Of a stretch of DNA of 64,000 nt, positions 38,044-52,299 are shown piece by piece (the stretch's first letter is position 1; every line of letters begins with the position of its first letter). A model generated the notes under the pieces. The model was not told the origin of the DNA. It ran no database searches and worked only from the letters and a program-made list of their open reading frames with translations. This DNA is from Mytilus trossulus. Lineage: Eukaryota; Mollusca; Bivalvia; Mytilida; Mytilidae. The stretch spans positions 50,205,878 through 50,269,877 of the forward strand of contig NC_086386.1 of assembly GCF_036588685.1 (NCBI RefSeq), given 5' to 3'. Made by a program: the position numbers and the translations under genes.

Positions 38044-39171
38044 TTAATATATCAAATGTAAAGAGAAGTTCCCAATAAATCCTAAAACTTGAAACTGTTG
38101 TTAAACTTTTTCTTTGGTACGCTGAGACTGTTCAGGAGTAGCGTAAATTGTGATCGCAAACCGGTTTTCCACTCTTTTGTTTCATATCATTGTATTTCAT
38201 CAATTTGAGTATACGATATAAAGAAGCAAATTAATTTCTCAGTCACACAACTTGGTTTCTACACTTCATATCAGTAAGTTTTGTTTTAAATTATTATCTC
38301 GTCATCCGTAAATTTCAAGTTTTGCCTCTCCATTTAAGTAACATGACAAAAAATCCGCTTGTTACAAGTAAAAACTATAAATTAAGTTTGAAAGCTTATT
38401 CAATTTGCTTTACGATGAAAACAAGTTTTTGGTTGGCAAATTATTTTTTCTATTTGAAATAATATGAAATTCAACTATACCGGGTAAATTGCATAAGAGG
38501 AAAATACGTGCATTTGATGAAAAGTGATGCCGTATTTTATTTGCCTGGCTATATTGAAAAAGCGGAAACTGCATGTGCAGCATGGACGGATTCAAGAAAT
38601 AATCTCGCGACCTTTGTCGCCCTCCTTTATCAATTTCAAACGCAAATGATTGCTTTGCCGTCGATTTTTTTCCCTCGCACCAAATTGAATAAATTTGATT
38701 TTAAAATTTTGCGCGTACACTGTAAAAATGGTAACTGAATACGAAACAGAAGCAAACAGTGTTGTATGAACGAAAGGCAGTTACGAAATTGAAGCGACGA
38801 AAGAGGGAAAAACAATAAAGTTCTTGTTGAATTTTTTTAATTTATTGCGGAGGAGTGAATTGTAAACTATTGATATTCCGTGTGAAAGCATCATGGCGAT
38901 CTGAACGTACATAGTACGTTTTTAATCCACAGAGTTATCCTACTTTATTTGGTCCCTTTCAACAAATCGTCCTGAAAAAGTGTCCCGGTCTTTAATACAC
39001 CAACGTGTTTCAATGAAATCAGTGGAAGGAGGCAAATGGCTCTCGATGCGAAGTCGATTTTTTTTATTGTATGTTTTAAACTGATGTATCGGCTGACTAT
39101 AATATGTTCGAATACCTCTTTATAAAGTTACTCCTGATTTACTCAAATGGACAAATGTCAGATATCCAAGC

Positions 39172-39335
39172 ATACTTACCTGGTACAGGGAGCACCGTGA
39201 TCAAAAAGGCGGTCTCCCCAGGTCGAGGCCTTTCCATTGCACTCCGGTTAGGCTGAAGCCTGCGATTGCCCCAAATGTGGGCAACTCGGGTACGCAATTT
39301 TTTAGTGTGGGGGACTGCGTTCGCGCTATCCCCTG
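39172..39335 (+). ncRNA. U1: U1 small nuclear RNA
   Basis: Full 164-nt copy, the last of block B before the second gap. Confidence 0.97.
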
Positions 39336-40191
39336 TTAATATATCAAATGTAAAGAGAAGTTCCCAATAAATCCTAAAACTTGAAACTGTTGTTAAACTT
39401 TTTCTTTGGTACGCTGAGACTGTTCAGGAGTAGCGTAAATTGTGATCGCAAACCGGTTTTCCACTCTTTTGTTTCATATCATTGTATTTCATCAATTTGA
39501 GTATACGATATAAAGAAGCAAATTAATTTCTCAGTCACACAACTTGGTTTCTACACTTCATATCAGTAAGTTTTGTTTTAAATTATTATCTCGTCATCCG
39601 TAAATTCAAGTTTTGCCTCTCCATTTAAGTAACATGACAAAAAATCCGCTTGTTACAAGTAAAAACTATAAATTAAGTTTGAAAGCTTATTCAATTTGCT
39701 TTACGATGAAAACAAGTTTTTGGTTGGCAAATTATTTTTTCTATTTGAAATAATATGAAATTCAACTATACCGGGTAAATTGCATAAGAGGAAAATACGT
39801 GCATTTGATGAAAAGTGATGCCGTATTTTATTTGCCTGGCTATATTGAAAAAGCGGAAACTGCATGTGCAGCATGGACGGATTCAAGAAATAATCTCGCG
39901 ACCTTTGTCGCCCTCCTTTATCAATTTCAAACGCAAATGATTGCTTTGCCGTCGATTTTTTTCCTCGCACCAAATTGAATAAATTTGATTTTAAAATTTT
40001 GCGCGTACACTGTAAAAATGGTAACTGAATACGAAACAGAAGCAAACAGTGTTGTATGAACGAAAGGCAGTTACGAAATTGAAGCGACGAAAGAGGGAAA
40101 AACAATAAAGTTCTTGTTGAATTTTTTTTAATTTATTGCGGAGGAGTGAATTGTAAACTATTGATATTCCGTGTGAAAGCATCATGGCGAT
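39336..40191. other. Spacer ending at the second gap (inverted)
   Basis: 3' flank of the U1 at 39172..39335 and following spacer, cut by the gap just before the 17-bp inverted repeat. No gene seen. Confidence 0.8.
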
Positions 40192-40291
40192 NNNNNNNNN
40201 NNNNNNNNNNNNNNNNNNNNNNNNNNNNNNNNNNNNNNNNNNNNNNNNNNNNNNNNNNNNNNNNNNNNNNNNNNNNNNNNNNNNNNNNNNN
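40192..40291. other. Assembly gap of exactly 100 N
   Basis: Second run of exactly 100 N. The unit returns to the orientation of block A after it. Confidence 0.98.
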
Positions 40292-40496
40292 GTGTGACTG
40301 AGAAATTAATTTGCTTCTTTATATCGTATACTCAAATTGATGAAATACAATGATATGAAACAAAAGAGTGGAAAACCGGTTTGCGATCACAATTTACGCT
40401 ACTCCTGAACAGTCTCAGCGTACCAAAGAAAAAGTTTAACAACAGTTTCAAGTTTTAGGATTTATTGGGAACTTCTCTTTACATTTGATATATTAA

Positions 40497-40660
40497 CAGG
40501 GGATAGCGCGAACGCAGTCCCCCACACTAAAAAATTGCGTACCCGAGTTGCCCACATTTGGGGCAATCGCAGGCTTCAGCCTAACCGGAGTGCAATGGAA
40601 AGGCCTCGACCTGGGGAGACCGCCTTTTTGATCACGGTGCTCCCTGTACCAGGTAAGTAT
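40497..40660 (-). ncRNA. U1: U1 small nuclear RNA
   Basis: Full 164-nt copy on the minus strand, the first of block C. Only 205 bp of known sequence lies between it and the gap. An extra A near 40846 lies in its upstream spacer. Confidence 0.97.
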
Positions 40661-41791
40661 GCTTGGATATCTGACATTTGTCCATTTGAGTAAATCAGGA
40701 GTAACTTTATAAAGAGGTATTCGAACATATTATAGTCAGCCGATACATCAGTTTAAAACATACAATAAAAAAAATCGACTTCGCATCGAGAGCCATTTGC
40801 CTCCTTCCACTGATTTCATTGAAACACGTTGGTGTATTAAAGACCAGGGACACTTTTTCAGGACGATTTGTTGAAAGGGACCAAATAAAGTAGGATAACT
40901 CTGTGGATTAAAAACGTACTATGTACGTTCAGATCGCCATGATGCTTTCACACGGAATATCAATAGTTTACAATTCACTCCTCCGCAATAAATTAAAAAA
41001 AATTCAACAAGAACTTTATTGTTTTTCCCTCTTTCGTCGCTTCAATTTCGTAACTGCCTTTCGTTCATACAACACTGTTTGCTTCTGTTTCGTATTCAGT
41101 TACCATTTTTACAGTGTACGCGCAAAATTTTAAAATCAAATTTATTCAATTTGGTGCGAGGGAAAAAAATCGACGGCAAAGCAATCATTTGCGTTTGAAA
41201 TTGATAAAGGAGGGCGACAAAGGTCGCGAGATTATTTCTTGAATCCGTCCATGCTGCACATGCAGTTTCCGCTTTTTCAATATAGCCAGGCAAATAAAAT
41301 ACGGCATCACTTTTCATCAAATGCACGTATTTTCCTCTTATGCAATTTACCCGGTATAGTTGAATTTCATATTATTTCAAATAGAAAAAATAATTTGCCA
41401 ACCAAAAACTTGTTTTCATCGTAAAGCAAATTGAATAAGCTTTCAAACTTAATTTATAGTTTTTACTTGTAACAAGCGGATTTTTTGTCATGTTACTTAA
41501 ATGGAGAGGCAAAACTTGAAATTTACGGATGACGAGATAATAATTTAAAACAAAACTTACTGATATGAAGTGTAGAGAACCAAGTTGTGTGACTGAGAAA
41601 TTAATTTGCTTCTTTATATCGTATACTCAAATTGATGAAATACAATGATATGAAACAAAAGAGTGGAAAACCGGTTTGCGATCACAATTTACGCTACTCC
41701 TGAACAGTCTCAGCGTACCAAAGAAAAAGTTTAACAACAGTTTCAAGTTTTAGGATTTATTGGGAACTTCTCTTTACATTTGATATATTAA

Positions 41792-41955
41792 CAGGGGATA
41801 GCGCGAACGCAGTCCCCCACACTAAAAAATTGCGTACCCGAGTTGCCCACATTTGGGGCAATCGCAGGCTTCAGCCTAACCGGAGTGCAATGGAAAGGCC
41901 TCGACCTGGGGAGACCGCCTTTTTGATCACGGTGCTCCCTGTACCAGGTAAGTAT
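41792..41955 (-). ncRNA. U1: U1 small nuclear RNA
   Basis: Full 164-nt copy; 1295 bp from the previous copy because of single-base insertions near 40846 and 41577. Confidence 0.97.
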
Positions 41956-43084
41956 GCTTGGATATCTGACATTTGTCCATTTGAGTAAATCAGGAGTAAC
42001 TTTATAAAGAGGTATTCGAACATATTATAGTCAGCCGATACATCAGTTTAAAACATACAATAAAAAAAATCGACTTCGCATCGAGAGCCATTTGCCTCCT
42101 TCCACTGATTTCATTGAAACACGTTGGTGTATTAAAGACCGGGACACTTTTTCAGGACGATTTGTTGAAAGGGACCAAATAAAGTAGGATAACTCTGTGG
42201 ATTAAAAACGTACTATGTACGTTCAGATCGCCATGATGCTTTCACACGGAATATCAATAGTTTACAATTCACTCCTCCGCAATAAATTAAAAAAAATTCA
42301 ACAAGAACTTTATTGTTTTTCCCTCTTTCGTCGCTTCAATTTCGTAACTGCCTTTCGTTCATACAACACTGTTTGCTTCTGTTTCGTATTCAGTTACCAT
42401 TTTTACAGTGTACGCGCAAAATTTTAAAATCAAATTTATTCAATTTGGTGCGAGGGAAAAAAATCGACGGCAAAGCAATCATTTGCGTTTGAAATTGATA
42501 AAGGAGGGCGACAAAGGTCGCGAGATTATTTCTTGAATCCGTCCATGCTGCACATGCAGTTTCCGCTTTTTCAATATAGCCAGGCAAATAAAATACGGCA
42601 TCACTTTTCATCAAATGCACGTATTTTCCTCTTATGCAATTTACCCGGTATAGTTGAATTTCATATTATTTCAAATAGAAAAAATAATTTGCCAACCAAA
42701 AACTTGTTTTCATCGTAAAGCAAATTGAATAAGCTTTCAAACTTAATTTATAGTTTTTACTTGTAACAAGCGGATTTTTTGTCATGTTACTTAAATGGAG
42801 AGGCAAAACTTGAAATTTACGGATGACGAGATAATAATTTAAAACAAAACTTACTGATATGAAGTGTAGAAACCAAGTTGTGTGACTGAGAAATTAATTT
42901 GCTTCTTTATATCGTATACTCAAATTGATGAAATACAATGATATGAAACAAAAGAGTGGAAAACCGGTTTGCGATCACAATTTACGCTACTCCTGAACAG
43001 TCTCAGCGTACCAAAGAAAAAGTTTAACAACAGTTTCAAGTTTTAGGATTTATTGGGAACTTCTCTTTACATTTGATATATTAA

Positions 43085-43248
43085 CAGGGGATAGCGCGAA
43101 CGCAGTCCCCCACACTAAAAAATTGCGTACCCGAGTTGCCCACATTTGGGGCAATCGCAGGCTTCAGCCTAACCGGAGTGCAATGGAAAGGCCTCGACCT
43201 GGGGAGACCGCCTTTTTGATCACGGTGCTCCCTGTACCAGGTAAGTAT
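43085..43248 (-). ncRNA. U1: U1 small nuclear RNA
   Basis: Full 164-nt copy, in phase at 1293 bp. Confidence 0.97.
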
Positions 43249-44377
43249 GCTTGGATATCTGACATTTGTCCATTTGAGTAAATCAGGAGTAACTTTATAA
43301 AGAGGTATTCGAACATATTATAGTCAGCCGATACATCAGTTTAAAACATACAATAAAAAAAATCGACTTCGCATCGAGAGCCATTTGCCTCCTTCCACTG
43401 ATTTCATTGAAACACGTTGGTGTATTAAAGACCGGGACACTTTTTCAGGACGATTTGTTGAAAGGGACCAAATAAAGTAGGATAACTCTGTGGATTAAAA
43501 ACGTACTATGTACGTTCAGATCGCCATGATGCTTTCACACGGAATATCAATAGTTTACAATTCACTCCTCCGCAATAAATTAAAAAAAATTCAACAAGAA
43601 CTTTATTGTTTTTCCCTCTTTCGTCGCTTCAATTTCGTAACTGCCTTTCGTTCATACAACACTGTTTGCTTCTGTTTCGTATTCAGTTACCATTTTTACA
43701 GTGTACGCGCAAAATTTTAAAATCAAATTTATTCAATTTGGTGCGAGGGAAAAAAATCGACGGCAAAGCAATCATTTGCGTTTGAAATTGATAAAGGAGG
43801 GCGACAAAGGTCGCGAGATTATTTCTTGAATCCGTCCATGCTGCACATGCAGTTTCCGCTTTTTCAATATAGCCAGGCAAATAAAATACGGCATCACTTT
43901 TCATCAAATGCACGTATTTTCCTCTTATGCAATTTACCCGGTATAGTTGAATTTCATATTATTTCAAATAGAAAAAATAATTTGCCAACCAAAAACTTGT
44001 TTTCATCGTAAAGCAAATTGAATAAGCTTTCAAACTTAATTTATAGTTTTTACTTGTAACAAGCGGATTTTTTGTCATGTTACTTAAATGGAGAGGCAAA
44101 ACTTGAAATTTACGGATGACGAGATAATAATTTAAAACAAAACTTACTGATATGAAGTGTAGAAACCAAGTTGTGTGACTGAGAAATTAATTTGCTTCTT
44201 TATATCGTATACTCAAATTGATGAAATACAATGATATGAAACAAAAGAGTGGAAAACCGGTTTGCGATCACAATTTACGCTACTCCTGAACAGTCTCAGC
44301 GTACCAAAGAAAAAGTTTAACAACAGTTTCAAGTTTTAGGATTTATTGGGAACTTCTCTTTACATTTGATATATTAA

Positions 44378-44541
44378 CAGGGGATAGCGCGAACGCAGTC
44401 CCCCACACTAAAAAATTGCGTACCCGAGTTGCCCACATTTGGGGCAATCGCAGGCTTCAGCCTAACCGGAGTGCAATGGAAAGGCCTCGACCTGGGGAGA
44501 CCGCCTTTTTGATCACGGTGCTCCCTGTACCAGGTAAGTAT
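44378..44541 (-). ncRNA. U1: U1 small nuclear RNA
   Basis: Full 164-nt copy, in phase at 1293 bp. Confidence 0.97.
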
Positions 44542-45670
44542 GCTTGGATATCTGACATTTGTCCATTTGAGTAAATCAGGAGTAACTTTATAAAGAGGTA
44601 TTCGAACATATTATAGTCAGCCGATACATCAGTTTAAAACATACAATAAAAAAAATCGACTTCGCATCGAGAGCCATTTGCCTCCTTCCACTGATTTCAT
44701 TGAAACACGTTGGTGTATTAAAGACCGGGACACTTTTTCAGGACGATTTGTTGAAAGGGACCAAATAAAGTAGGATAACTCTGTGGATTAAAAACGTACT
44801 ATGTACGTTCAGATCGCCATGATGCTTTCACACGGAATATCAATAGTTTACAATTCACTCCTCCGCAATAAATTAAAAAAAATTCAACAAGAACTTTATT
44901 GTTTTTCCCTCTTTCGTCGCTTCAATTTCGTAACTGCCTTTCGTTCATACAACACTGTTTGCTTCTGTTTCGTATTCAGTTACCATTTTTACAGTGTACG
45001 CGCAAAATTTTAAAATCAAATTTATTCAATTTGGTGCGAGGGAAAAAAATCGACGGCAAAGCAATCATTTGCGTTTGAAATTGATAAAGGAGGGCGACAA
45101 AGGTCGCGAGATTATTTCTTGAATCCGTCCATGCTGCACATGCAGTTTCCGCTTTTTCAATATAGCCAGGCAAATAAAATACGGCATCACTTTTCATCAA
45201 ATGCACGTATTTTCCTCTTATGCAATTTACCCGGTATAGTTGAATTTCATATTATTTCAAATAGAAAAAATAATTTGCCAACCAAAAACTTGTTTTCATC
45301 GTAAAGCAAATTGAATAAGCTTTCAAACTTAATTTATAGTTTTTACTTGTAACAAGCGGATTTTTTGTCATGTTACTTAAATGGAGAGGCAAAACTTGAA
45401 ATTTACGGATGACGAGATAATAATTTAAAACAAAACTTACTGATATGAAGTGTAGAAACCAAGTTGTGTGACTGAGAAATTAATTTGCTTCTTTATATCG
45501 TATACTCAAATTGATGAAATACAATGATATGAAACAAAAGAGTGGAAAACCGGTTTGCGATCACAATTTACGCTACTCCTGAACAGTCTCAGCGTACCAA
45601 AGAAAAAGTTTAACAACAGTTTCAAGTTTTAGGATTTATTGGGAACTTCTCTTTACATTTGATATATTAA

Positions 45671-45834
45671 CAGGGGATAGCGCGAACGCAGTCCCCCACA
45701 CTAAAAAATTGCGTACCCGAGTTGCCCACATTTGGGGCAATCGCAGGCTTCAGCCTAACCGGAGTGCAATGGAAAGGCCTCGACCTGGGGAGACCGCCTT
45801 TTTGATCACGGTGCTCCCTGTACCAGGTAAGTAT
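45671..45834 (-). ncRNA. U1: U1 small nuclear RNA
   Basis: Full 164-nt copy, in phase at 1293 bp. Confidence 0.97.
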
Positions 45835-46963
45835 GCTTGGATATCTGACATTTGTCCATTTGAGTAAATCAGGAGTAACTTTATAAAGAGGTATTCGAAC
45901 ATATTATAGTCAGCCGATACATCAGTTTAAAACATACAATAAAAAAAATCGACTTCGCATCGAGAGCCATTTGCCTCCTTCCACTGATTTCATTGAAACA
46001 CGTTGGTGTATTAAAGACCGGGACACTTTTTCAGGACGATTTGTTGAAAGGGACCAAATAAAGTAGGATAACTCTGTGGATTAAAAACGTACTATGTACG
46101 TTCAGATCGCCATGATGCTTTCACACGGAATATCAATAGTTTACAATTCACTCCTCCGCAATAAATTAAAAAAAATTCAACAAGAACTTTATTGTTTTTC
46201 CCTCTTTCGTCGCTTCAATTTCGTAACTGCCTTTCGTTCATACAACACTGTTTGCTTCTGTTTCGTATTCAGTTACCATTTTTACAGTGTACGCGCAAAA
46301 TTTTAAAATCAAATTTATTCAATTTGGTGCGAGGGAAAAAAATCGACGGCAAAGCAATCATTTGCGTTTGAAATTGATAAAGGAGGGCGACAAAGGTCGC
46401 GAGATTATTTCTTGAATCCGTCCATGCTGCACATGCAGTTTCCGCTTTTTCAATATAGCCAGGCAAATAAAATACGGCATCACTTTTCATCAAATGCACG
46501 TATTTTCCTCTTATGCAATTTACCCGGTATAGTTGAATTTCATATTATTTCAAATAGAAAAAATAATTTGCCAACCAAAAACTTGTTTTCATCGTAAAGC
46601 AAATTGAATAAGCTTTCAAACTTAATTTATAGTTTTTACTTGTAACAAGCGGATTTTTTGTCATGTTACTTAAATGGAGAGGCAAAACTTGAAATTTACG
46701 GATGACGAGATAATAATTTAAAACAAAACTTACTGATATGAAGTGTAGAAACCAAGTTGTGTGACTGAGAAATTAATTTGCTTCTTTATATCGTATACTC
46801 AAATTGATGAAATACAATGATATGAAACAAAAGAGTGGAAAACCGGTTTGCGATCACAATTTACGCTACTCCTGAACAGTCTCAGCGTACCAAAGAAAAA
46901 GTTTAACAACAGTTTCAAGTTTTAGGATTTATTGGGAACTTCTCTTTACATTTGATATATTAA

Positions 46964-47127
46964 CAGGGGATAGCGCGAACGCAGTCCCCCACACTAAAAA
47001 ATTGCGTACCCGAGTTGCCCACATTTGGGGCAATCGCAGGCTTCAGCCTAACCGGAGTGCAATGGAAAGGCCTCGACCTGGGGAGACCGCCTTTTTGATC
47101 ACGGTGCTCCCTGTACCAGGTAAGTAT
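46964..47127 (-). ncRNA. U1: U1 small nuclear RNA
   Basis: Full 164-nt copy, in phase at 1293 bp. Confidence 0.97.
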
Positions 47128-48256
47128 GCTTGGATATCTGACATTTGTCCATTTGAGTAAATCAGGAGTAACTTTATAAAGAGGTATTCGAACATATTAT
47201 AGTCAGCCGATACATCAGTTTAAAACATACAATAAAAAAAATCGACTTCGCATCGAGAGCCATTTGCCTCCTTCCACTGATTTCATTGAAACACGTTGGT
47301 GTATTAAAGACCGGGACACTTTTTCAGGACGATTTGTTGAAAGGGACCAAATAAAGTAGGATAACTCTGTGGATTAAAAACGTACTATGTACGTTCAGAT
47401 CGCCATGATGCTTTCACACGGAATATCAATAGTTTACAATTCACTCCTCCGCAATAAATTAAAAAAAATTCAACAAGAACTTTATTGTTTTTCCCTCTTT
47501 CGTCGCTTCAATTTCGTAACTGCCTTTCGTTCATACAACACTGTTTGCTTCTGTTTCGTATTCAGTTACCATTTTTACAGTGTACGCGCAAAATTTTAAA
47601 ATCAAATTTATTCAATTTGGTGCGAGGGAAAAAAATCGACGGCAAAGCAATCATTTGCGTTTGAAATTGATAAAGGAGGGCGACAAAGGTCGCGAGATTA
47701 TTTCTTGAATCCGTCCATGCTGCACATGCAGTTTCCGCTTTTTCAATATAGCCAGGCAAATAAAATACGGCATCACTTTTCATCAAATGCACGTATTTTC
47801 CTCTTATGCAATTTACCCGGTATAGTTGAATTTCATATTATTTCAAATAGAAAAAATAATTTGCCAACCAAAAACTTGTTTTCATCGTAAAGCAAATTGA
47901 ATAAGCTTTCAAACTTAATTTATAGTTTTTACTTGTAACAAGCGGATTTTTTGTCATGTTACTTAAATGGAGAGGCAAAACTTGAAATTTACGGATGACG
48001 AGATAATAATTTAAAACAAAACTTACTGATATGAAGTGTAGAAACCAAGTTGTGTGACTGAGAAATTAATTTGCTTCTTTATATCGTATACTCAAATTGA
48101 TGAAATACAATGATATGAAACAAAAGAGTGGAAAACCGGTTTGCGATCACAATTTACGCTACTCCTGAACAGTCTCAGCGTACCAAAGAAAAAGTTTAAC
48201 AACAGTTTCAAGTTTTAGGATTTATTGGGAACTTCTCTTTACATTTGATATATTAA

Positions 48257-48420
48257 CAGGGGATAGCGCGAACGCAGTCCCCCACACTAAAAAATTGCGT
48301 ACCCGAGTTGCCCACATTTGGGGCAATCGCAGGCTTCAGCCTAACCGGAGTGCAATGGAAAGGCCTCGACCTGGGGAGACCGCCTTTTTGATCACGGTGC
48401 TCCCTGTACCAGGTAAGTAT
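48257..48420 (-). ncRNA. U1: U1 small nuclear RNA
   Basis: Full 164-nt copy, in phase at 1293 bp. Confidence 0.97.
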
Positions 48421-49549
48421 GCTTGGATATCTGACATTTGTCCATTTGAGTAAATCAGGAGTAACTTTATAAAGAGGTATTCGAACATATTATAGTCAGC
48501 CGATACATCAGTTTAAAACATACAATAAAAAAAATCGACTTCGCATCGAGAGCCATTTGCCTCCTTCCACTGATTTCATTGAAACACGTTGGTGTATTAA
48601 AGACCGGGACACTTTTTCAGGACGATTTGTTGAAAGGGACCAAATAAAGTAGGATAACTCTGTGGATTAAAAACGTACTATGTACGTTCAGATCGCCATG
48701 ATGCTTTCACACGGAATATCAATAGTTTACAATTCACTCCTCCGCAATAAATTAAAAAAAATTCAACAAGAACTTTATTGTTTTTCCCTCTTTCGTCGCT
48801 TCAATTTCGTAACTGCCTTTCGTTCATACAACACTGTTTGCTTCTGTTTCGTATTCAGTTACCATTTTTACAGTGTACGCGCAAAATTTTAAAATCAAAT
48901 TTATTCAATTTGGTGCGAGGGAAAAAAATCGACGGCAAAGCAATCATTTGCGTTTGAAATTGATAAAGGAGGGCGACAAAGGTCGCGAGATTATTTCTTG
49001 AATCCGTCCATGCTGCACATGCAGTTTCCGCTTTTTCAATATAGCCAGGCAAATAAAATACGGCATCACTTTTCATCAAATGCACGTATTTTCCTCTTAT
49101 GCAATTTACCCGGTATAGTTGAATTTCATATTATTTCAAATAGAAAAAATAATTTGCCAACCAAAAACTTGTTTTCATCGTAAAGCAAATTGAATAAGCT
49201 TTCAAACTTAATTTATAGTTTTTACTTGTAACAAGCGGATTTTTTGTCATGTTACTTAAATGGAGAGGCAAAACTTGAAATTTACGGATGACGAGATAAT
49301 AATTTAAAACAAAACTTACTGATATGAAGTGTAGAAACCAAGTTGTGTGACTGAGAAATTAATTTGCTTCTTTATATCGTATACTCAAATTGATGAAATA
49401 CAATGATATGAAACAAAAGAGTGGAAAACCGGTTTGCGATCACAATTTACGCTACTCCTGAACAGTCTCAGCGTACCAAAGAAAAAGTTTAACAACAGTT
49501 TCAAGTTTTAGGATTTATTGGGAACTTCTCTTTACATTTGATATATTAA

Positions 49550-49713
49550 CAGGGGATAGCGCGAACGCAGTCCCCCACACTAAAAAATTGCGTACCCGAG
49601 TTGCCCACATTTGGGGCAATCGCAGGCTTCAGCCTAACCGGAGTGCAATGGAAAGGCCTCGACCTGGGGAGACCGCCTTTTTGATCACGGTGCTCCCTGT
49701 ACCAGGTAAGTAT
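49550..49713 (-). ncRNA. U1: U1 small nuclear RNA
   Basis: Full 164-nt copy, in phase at 1293 bp. Confidence 0.97.
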
Positions 49714-50842
49714 GCTTGGATATCTGACATTTGTCCATTTGAGTAAATCAGGAGTAACTTTATAAAGAGGTATTCGAACATATTATAGTCAGCCGATACA
49801 TCAGTTTAAAACATACAATAAAAAAAATCGACTTCGCATCGAGAGCCATTTGCCTCCTTCCACTGATTTCATTGAAACACGTTGGTGTATTAAAGACCGG
49901 GACACTTTTTCAGGACGATTTGTTGAAAGGGACCAAATAAAGTAGGATAACTCTGTGGATTAAAAACGTACTATGTACGTTCAGATCGCCATGATGCTTT
50001 CACACGGAATATCAATAGTTTACAATTCACTCCTCCGCAATAAATTAAAAAAAATTCAACAAGAACTTTATTGTTTTTCCCTCTTTCGTCGCTTCAATTT
50101 CGTAACTGCCTTTCGTTCATACAACACTGTTTGCTTCTGTTTCGTATTCAGTTACCATTTTTACAGTGTACGCGCAAAATTTTAAAATCAAATTTATTCA
50201 ATTTGGTGCGAGGGAAAAAAATCGACGGCAAAGCAATCATTTGCGTTTGAAATTGATAAAGGAGGGCGACAAAGGTCGCGAGATTATTTCTTGAATCCGT
50301 CCATGCTGCACATGCAGTTTCCGCTTTTTCAATATAGCCAGGCAAATAAAATACGGCATCACTTTTCATCAAATGCACGTATTTTCCTCTTATGCAATTT
50401 ACCCGGTATAGTTGAATTTCATATTATTTCAAATAGAAAAAATAATTTGCCAACCAAAAACTTGTTTTCATCGTAAAGCAAATTGAATAAGCTTTCAAAC
50501 TTAATTTATAGTTTTTACTTGTAACAAGCGGATTTTTTGTCATGTTACTTAAATGGAGAGGCAAAACTTGAAATTTACGGATGACGAGATAATAATTTAA
50601 AACAAAACTTACTGATATGAAGTGTAGAAACCAAGTTGTGTGACTGAGAAATTAATTTGCTTCTTTATATCGTATACTCAAATTGATGAAATACAATGAT
50701 ATGAAACAAAAGAGTGGAAAACCGGTTTGCGATCACAATTTACGCTACTCCTGAACAGTCTCAGCGTACCAAAGAAAAAGTTTAACAACAGTTTCAAGTT
50801 TTAGGATTTATTGGGAACTTCTCTTTACATTTGATATATTAA

Positions 50843-51006
50843 CAGGGGATAGCGCGAACGCAGTCCCCCACACTAAAAAATTGCGTACCCGAGTTGCCCA
50901 CATTTGGGGCAATCGCAGGCTTCAGCCTAACCGGAGTGCAATGGAAAGGCCTCGACCTGGGGAGACCGCCTTTTTGATCACGGTGCTCCCTGTACCAGGT
51001 AAGTAT
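50843..51006 (-). ncRNA. U1: U1 small nuclear RNA
   Basis: Full 164-nt copy, in phase at 1293 bp. Confidence 0.97.
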
Positions 51007-52135
51007 GCTTGGATATCTGACATTTGTCCATTTGAGTAAATCAGGAGTAACTTTATAAAGAGGTATTCGAACATATTATAGTCAGCCGATACATCAGTTT
51101 AAAACATACAATAAAAAAAATCGACTTCGCATCGAGAGCCATTTGCCTCCTTCCACTGATTTCATTGAAACACGTTGGTGTATTAAAGACCGGGACACTT
51201 TTTCAGGACGATTTGTTGAAAGGGACCAAATAAAGTAGGATAACTCTGTGGATTAAAAACGTACTATGTACGTTCAGATCGCCATGATGCTTTCACACGG
51301 AATATCAATAGTTTACAATTCACTCCTCCGCAATAAATTAAAAAAAATTCAACAAGAACTTTATTGTTTTTCCCTCTTTCGTCGCTTCAATTTCGTAACT
51401 GCCTTTCGTTCATACAACACTGTTTGCTTCTGTTTCGTATTCAGTTACCATTTTTACAGTGTACGCGCAAAATTTTAAAATCAAATTTATTCAATTTGGT
51501 GCGAGGGAAAAAAATCGACGGCAAAGCAATCATTTGCGTTTGAAATTGATAAAGGAGGGCGACAAAGGTCGCGAGATTATTTCTTGAATCCGTCCATGCT
51601 GCACATGCAGTTTCCGCTTTTTCAATATAGCCAGGCAAATAAAATACGGCATCACTTTTCATCAAATGCACGTATTTTCCTCTTATGCAATTTACCCGGT
51701 ATAGTTGAATTTCATATTATTTCAAATAGAAAAAATAATTTGCCAACCAAAAACTTGTTTTCATCGTAAAGCAAATTGAATAAGCTTTCAAACTTAATTT
51801 ATAGTTTTTACTTGTAACAAGCGGATTTTTTGTCATGTTACTTAAATGGAGAGGCAAAACTTGAAATTTACGGATGACGAGATAATAATTTAAAACAAAA
51901 CTTACTGATATGAAGTGTAGAAACCAAGTTGTGTGACTGAGAAATTAATTTGCTTCTTTATATCGTATACTCAAATTGATGAAATACAATGATATGAAAC
52001 AAAAGAGTGGAAAACCGGTTTGCGATCACAATTTACGCTACTCCTGAACAGTCTCAGCGTACCAAAGAAAAAGTTTAACAACAGTTTCAAGTTTTAGGAT
52101 TTATTGGGAACTTCTCTTTACATTTGATATATTAA

Positions 52136-52299
52136 CAGGGGATAGCGCGAACGCAGTCCCCCACACTAAAAAATTGCGTACCCGAGTTGCCCACATTTGG
52201 GGCAATCGCAGGCTTCAGCCTAACCGGAGTGCAATGGAAAGGCCTCGACCTGGGGAGACCGCCTTTTTGATCACGGTGCTCCCTGTACCAGGTAAGTAT
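52136..52299 (-). ncRNA. U1: U1 small nuclear RNA
   Basis: Full 164-nt copy, in phase at 1293 bp. Confidence 0.97.

Larger units (their letters stand above)
15012..40191 (+). repeat. Tandem array block B: same U1 unit inverted, U1 on plus strand
   Basis: Nineteen full U1 genes lie here in the opposite orientation to blocks A and C. Spacing varies from 1286 to 1312 bp, and most intervals are shorter than 1293. The shortening comes from scattered single-base deletions, many of them in homopolymers, densest between about 15000 and 24700. This pattern looks like unpolished long-read consensus more than true divergence, since substitutions are nearly absent. Both ends of the block are 100-N gaps, so its orientation and position rest on scaffolding and not on continuous sequence. 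Confidence 0.95.
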
